Source: Ruminococcus sp. Phil15
GTDB lineage: Bacteria > Bacillota > Clostridia > Oscillospirales > Ruminococcaceae
Assembly (NCBI GenBank): GCA_001940995.1
Contig: MSHC01000001.1
Location: forward strand, 1 to 52,065
Direction of reading: 5' to 3'
Length of the DNA: 52,065 nucleotides
Part shown: piece after piece, positions 49,186-52,065 of the stretch
Layout of the letters: every line of letters starts with the position of its first letter
Numbering within the stretch: position 1 is the stretch's first letter
Notes under the pieces: model-generated
Seen by the model: only the letters and a program-made list of their open reading frames with translations
What the model was told of the DNA's origin: nothing
Database searches by the model: none
Made by a program: the position numbers and the translations under genes

Positions 49186-49872
49186 ATGAAACAGATTGCA
49201 AAAGACTACGCCCTTTTTCTTGTAGGCTTGTTTATAGCGTCAATGGGCGTCGCACTGTCAACGAAAGCAGGTCTTGGCACATCTCCCGTTGCGTCCGTGC
49301 CGTATTCTGTGTCGATTTTAAATCACGCACTTACTTTTGGCTGGTGGCTCAATATTTTAAGTCTTGTCCAGATCGCCGTTCAGGTTTTACTGCTTAGGAA
49401 AAAGTGCAAGCCGATAGAAATTCTTGTGCAGACAGTCCTCGCATTTGTCTACGGCTACCTTACCGACTTCTCCTGCGGCATTATAAGCTCCTTGAACCCG
49501 AACGGCTATTTTGCACAGCTTGCGCTTATGCTCGTTAGCTGTTTCGTTTTGGGCTTTGGCATATGGCTCCAGTATAAGGGCGGCGTCGCAATGCTGCCGG
49601 GCGAGGCTATGAACCGTGCAATAGCTCAGGTCAGCGGCAAAAGCTACGCAAACGTAAAGATATTTTTCGACGTTTTGTACATAGCGATTTCTGCGGCTGT
49701 CTGTCTGATATTCCTGGGAGAGCTGAAAGGCGTAAGAGAGGGAAGCATAATCGCCGCACTCCTTATAGGAAATAGTATAAAGCTCTATAATAAAGCCTTT
49801 GACAGCCTTGCGAAAAAGAAGCAGGAAAAATGCACATTAACTGGGATTTTATTGCAACTTTATTTTATATAG
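49186..49872 (+). CDS. YczE/DUF6198-type membrane protein
   Basis: A 228-residue integral membrane protein with five to six hydrophobic segments and the YczE/YitT-like pattern: FIASMGVALSTKAGLGTSPVASVPYS near the start, SLVQIAVQVLLL and GVAMLPGEAMNRAIA. Family function is unclear; some members lie next to transport or resistance genes. AGAGAGGAAAAG precedes the ATG. It follows the collapsed kinase gene by 19 bases. A shared terminator follows. Confidence 0.85.
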   Translation: MKQIAKDYALFLVGLFIASMGVALSTKAGLGTSPVASVPYSVSILNHALTFGWWLNILSLVQIAVQVLLLRKKCKPIEILVQTVLAFVYGYLTDFSCGIISSLNPNGYFAQLALMLVSCFVLGFGIWLQYKGGVAMLPGEAMNRAIAQVSGKSYANVKIFFDVLYIAISAAVCLIFLGELKGVREGSIIAALLIGNSIKLYNKAFDSLAKKKQEKCTLTGILLQLYFI

Positions 49873-49918
49873 GTAATATTTATGAGTAACCTCAATTCGC
49901 CGAACTGAATATAAAATA

Positions 49919-49951
49919 AAATCCGGAGAAGATGGTTTTTTCTCCGGATTT
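49919..49951. terminator. Bidirectional terminator
   Basis: AAATCCGGAGAA (49919-49930) pairs perfectly with TTCTCCGGATTT (49940-49951). T-rich on both strands; serves the YczE-like and GH3 genes. Confidence 0.9.
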
Positions 49952-49970
49952 ACTTCTGTGTATTAAACCG

Positions 49971-51488
49971 CTACTGCACGATAATTCCGAGGCGCATCTT
50001 AGTTTCGAGTATCTTTAAAACGCTCTCATCAATACGCTCTTCAGAAATTTTTCCGCTTTTTACGGCGTTATATATTCCCTTTGCCGCAGCTTGCAGGTCG
50101 TCAGGGAGCAATATAATATCTACTCCTGCGTTTACTGCCATTATTGCAGCTTCGGCTGAAGAATACCTCTGCGTTATAGCTTCCATTCGCATTGCGTCGG
50201 TAATTACAAGTCCCTTGAATCTCAGGTCGTTTTTCAATATATCTATAATTGGCTTTGAAAGAGTGGCAGGAATGTCGTTTCCCGTAACATTCGGCACAGA
50301 GATGTGACCTATCATCACAAAATCCACACCGGCGTCTATACCGGCGGCAAACGGCTGAAATTCAATCTTCTGTAATTCCTCCAGCGTTTTTACCGTTTCT
50401 GTATATCCTTTATGGCTGTCCGTTGCCGTGTCGCCGTGTCCCGGGAAATGCTTAATTGCGCAACCTACGCCGCTGTCGTTAAAGCCTTTTACGGCTGCCG
50501 CAACCATTTTAGATACAACCTCAGGAGTCGAGCCGAAGGAACGTTCGCCTATTACAGGGTTATCGGGATTGGAATTGACATCTGCAACAGGCGCAAAATC
50601 AATGTTAAAGCCAAATCTTTGTATCTCGTTGCCGATTGTCCAGCCGACATTGTATGCTTTATCAGTGTTTCCCGTGTCGCCGATTTTTTTCATGTTCGGG
50701 AAAACAGTTGTACCCATGCTCTCGTTTTTGGCAATTCGGGCAACTTTTCCGCCTTCCTCATCGACAGCGATAAATAGACCGTATTTTGAATAGTCCTGAA
50801 GCTTTGAAATCAAGCTCGTGGTTTGCTTCGGAGTTTTGATGTTTTGTGCGAAGCAGATAATTCCGCCAACCGGCATTTTTGACAATGCCTTCTTAACGTC
50901 ATTTCCTGCGTCGGTCACTACAGAAGCTCCCGTAAGCTGTTCGGGAGAAACAATAAACATCTGGTATATTTTCTCCTCAAGCGACATTGATTTCAAAATG
51001 TCATTTGCAGAGAGCTTTTCATTCGGGTCCGTCTTTGAGCTGTCGTCGGGTTTTGAACTCTCGTCGGGCTTTGAACTGTCGTCAGGCTTTGAACTGTCGT
51101 CAGGCTTTGAACTGTCGTCGGGCTTTGAGTTTTCGTCCGGCTTTGAACTCTCGTCTGTCTTGGAACTGTCGTCAGGTTTAGAACTTTCGTCGGGCTTTGA
51201 GCTGTCGTCAGGTTTAGAACTTTCGTCCGGCTTTGAACTCTCGTCTGTCTTGGAACTGCCATCAGGCTTAGAACTGTCCTCTGCCTTTGAAGTAACCTCC
51301 GACTCAGCTATAGAACTGTCATCTCGGCTTTCTTCCGTCGAAATCACACTTGAATTGTCGTAAATATCAATTGAAGTCGTGTCGTCAGATCCTGCACATG
51401 AAGCCGCCGAAAACAACAGGCTCAAAGCCAGAACGACGCTTGTAAATGTCTTTAAGTTTTTAGCATATCTCTTTTTCAAAGCGCACAT
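49971..51488 (-). CDS. GH3 beta-N-acetylhexosaminidase-like lipoprotein
   Basis: A 505-residue exported lipoprotein with signal peptide and lipobox SAASC (Cys at about residue 31). A Ser/Asp/Glu-rich linker (about 40-155) contains 14 hexapeptide repeats of the SSKPD(E/D) type. The catalytic GH3 domain (about 165-500) is NagZ-like: KHFPGHGDTATDSHKG carries the catalytic His/Asp dyad and VITDAMRMEAI the nucleophile Asp. It should act outside the membrane on wall glycans, with the linker reaching through the wall. The ribosome site is weak. A perfect promoter lies upstream. Confidence 0.92.
   Translation of the reverse strand: MCALKKRYAKNLKTFTSVVLALSLLFSAASCAGSDDTTSIDIYDNSSVISTEESRDDSSIAESEVTSKAEDSSKPDGSSKTDESSKPDESSKPDDSSKPDESSKPDDSSKTDESSKPDENSKPDDSSKPDDSSKPDDSSKPDESSKPDDSSKTDPNEKLSANDILKSMSLEEKIYQMFIVSPEQLTGASVVTDAGNDVKKALSKMPVGGIICFAQNIKTPKQTTSLISKLQDYSKYGLFIAVDEEGGKVARIAKNESMGTTVFPNMKKIGDTGNTDKAYNVGWTIGNEIQRFGFNIDFAPVADVNSNPDNPVIGERSFGSTPEVVSKMVAAAVKGFNDSGVGCAIKHFPGHGDTATDSHKGYTETVKTLEELQKIEFQPFAAGIDAGVDFVMIGHISVPNVTGNDIPATLSKPIIDILKNDLRFKGLVITDAMRMEAITQRYSSAEAAIMAVNAGVDIILLPDDLQAAAKGIYNAVKSGKISEERIDESVLKILETKMRLGIIVQ
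51024..51275 (-). repeat. 14-copy, 18-bp coding tandem repeat in the GH3 gene
   Basis: 252 bases made of 14 imperfect 18-base units encode SSKPDE, SSKPDD, SSKTDE and close variants (one NSKPDD). It forms the linker between the lipid anchor and the GH3 domain. Likely to vary in copy number between strains. Confidence 0.92.
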
Positions 51489-51531
51489 CTCGTTTCTATA
51501 TATCAGAAAGGTTGTTTTTAATGTTTATGAT

Positions 51532-51560
51532 ATTATAGCGTAGAATGGCGTGATTGTCAA
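51532..51560 (-). promoter_or_regulatory. Perfect consensus promoter of the GH3 gene
   Basis: On the minus strand TTGACA (51560 to 51555), 17-bp spacer, TATAAT (51537 to 51532). Confidence 0.88.
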
Positions 51561-51629
51561 GCTGCTTCCGAATATTGGCATAAAGCTGTTGTAATTCTAC
51601 ATAGCGTGTTAAGATCTTCCTCGGTTATC

Positions 51630-51659
51630 TTGACAAGACTATAATTATTATGCTATAAT
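51630..51659 (+). promoter_or_regulatory. Promoter of the XRE regulator gene
   Basis: TTGACA at 51630-51635, 18-bp spacer, TATAAT at 51654-51659 with TGC ahead, about 30 bases before the predicted start. Confidence 0.85.
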
Positions 51660-51690
51660 CAATTCAATATCCAAAAAAGGAGAAAAAGTT

Positions 51691-52065
51691 ATAGCAATCG
51701 GTGAAAGAATACGCTTTATCCGTAATTTAAGAGGTATGACACAAAAATGGCTCGGTCAAGCCGTTGGTTTCCCACAAAAGACCGCTGACATTCGTATGGC
51801 ACAATACGAAACGGGCTCTCGTAAACCAAAAGCAGACTTAACGGCTGCATTAGCACATGTGCTTGATGTTTCTCCACAAACTCTTGATATTCCCGACATT
51901 GACAGTTATATCGGTCTTATGCACACCCTGTTTACCCTTGAAGATATTTACGGTCTTACCGTCAGCGAAGCAGACGGAGAAGTCTGTCTGAAAGTCAACA
52001 AGGACAAAGGCAAGGACGCTGCCGAGCTTTCGAAAATGCTCTGTGCTTGGAAAGAACAGGCGGAC
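51691..52065 (+). CDS. XRE-family HTH regulator, partial, apparent ATA start
   Basis: The frame runs to the window end without a stop (125 codons seen). It encodes a Cro/C1-type helix-turn-helix domain: IGERIRFIRNLRGMTQKWLG, then RMAQYETGSRKPKADL and ALAHVLDVSPQTLD, followed by an alpha/beta stretch. AAGGAG at 51677-51682 lies 8 bases before an ATA codon at 51691, exactly where relatives begin M-x-IGERIR; no ATG, GTG or TTG fits nearby, and the first in-frame ATG (51736) would remove the first HTH helix. Either ATA is used as start or the gene is damaged. Codon use is more A/T-ending than nearby operons, consistent with a mobile-element gene. Confidence 0.8.
   Translation, partial: MAIGERIRFIRNLRGMTQKWLGQAVGFPQKTADIRMAQYETGSRKPKADLTAALAHVLDVSPQTLDIPDIDSYIGLMHTLFTLEDIYGLTVSEADGEVCLKVNKDKGKDAAELSKMLCAWKEQAD

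Noticed and set aside
51024-51275. Possible CRISPR-like array
   Set aside because: The 18-base units are contiguous, imperfect and in coding frame with no spacers; it is a protein repeat.
50818-51363. 181-codon plus-strand frame reading ELSSGF repeats
   Set aside because: This is the complement of the SSKPD repeat in the GH3 lipoprotein gene; the minus-strand product has lipobox and catalytic motifs.
1-52065. tRNA or rRNA genes
   Set aside because: No tRNA-like TTCGAnTC arms with paired acceptor ends or rRNA segments were noticed by eye; a tRNA scan was not possible here.
1-52065. A defence island or prophage
   Set aside because: Apart from one insertion sequence, gene remnants and the XRE gene at the edge, no restriction, CRISPR, toxin-antitoxin or phage structural genes can be recognised.

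Overview
The window looks like chromosomal DNA from a gut-type Clostridia bacterium of the Ruminococcus/Oscillospiraceae group. The evidence is: Gram-positive promoters (TTGACA, 17 bp, TATAAT) and purine-rich ribosome sites; a T-box in front of pheST; IreB; dapL-type lysine/peptidoglycan synthesis; a GH130 mannoside phosphorylase; and an IreB/AGCS/Ktr/AzlCD gene set typical of Firmicutes. The genus is inference; no rRNA or tRNA gene is present. Most genes lie on the plus strand in short operons bounded by clear intrinsic terminators.

Layout. 1-7.2 kb: a MacB-type ABC exporter, dapF-dapL, and a two-gene SufC/SufB-like iron-sulfur unit. 7.2-11.2 kb: dCMP deaminase (minus), a GH130 phosphorylase behind paired operator-like boxes, then an AT-rich minus-strand island with a membrane-anchored unknown protein, a gene remnant and a DUF3592 protein. 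11.3-16.6 kb: maf, a small unknown gene, nth, an SH3-domain surface protein, an M15 peptidase, and a chain-length regulator/BY-kinase/PHP phosphatase cassette with no polysaccharide genes beside it. 16.6-23.5 kb: T-box-pheS-pheT, ireB, a PdaA-like deacetylase and a large lipoprotein. 23.6-24.7 kb: an IS with an IS481-like transposase, flanked by long direct repeats and carrying a 36-bp perfect palindrome. 24.7-28.1 kb: ddl, murI, a DUF1934 gene and a degenerate methyltransferase-like protein. 28.2-33.2 kb: DUF3592 (minus), an AI-2E-type exporter, cysK-tcdA-ttcA and a small protein. 33.3-34.7 kb: a TPP riboswitch with terminator, cut off from thiT by an antisense lipoprotein gene. 34.9-38.3 kb: a zinc-ribbon membrane protein and gdhA (minus). 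38.5-42.5 kb: an ACT-domain protein, hom, thrB, azlC and azlD. 42.6-49.9 kb: ktrB-ktrA, an aldo/keto reductase, a membrane protein (minus), a Na+/alanine symporter, a PfkB kinase, a collapsed uridine-kinase-like remnant and a YczE-like membrane protein. 50.0-52.1 kb: a GH3 lipoprotein with a hexapeptide-repeat linker (minus) and the start of an XRE regulator that seems to begin at an ATA codon.

Themes: cell-wall precursor supply and editing (dapF, dapL, ddl, murI, M15 peptidase, PdaA-like deacetylase, GH3), amino-acid metabolism and transport (hom, thrB, azlCD, gdhA, alanine symporter), and sulfur handling (SufBC-like pair, cysK, tcdA, ttcA, thiT). The most notable items are the displaced TPP riboswitch, the minimal Suf pair with a cysteine-rich SufC tail, the transposase palindrome, the altered P-loop in the BY-kinase, and several gene remnants. 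I did not find a clear, wholly new multi-gene system.
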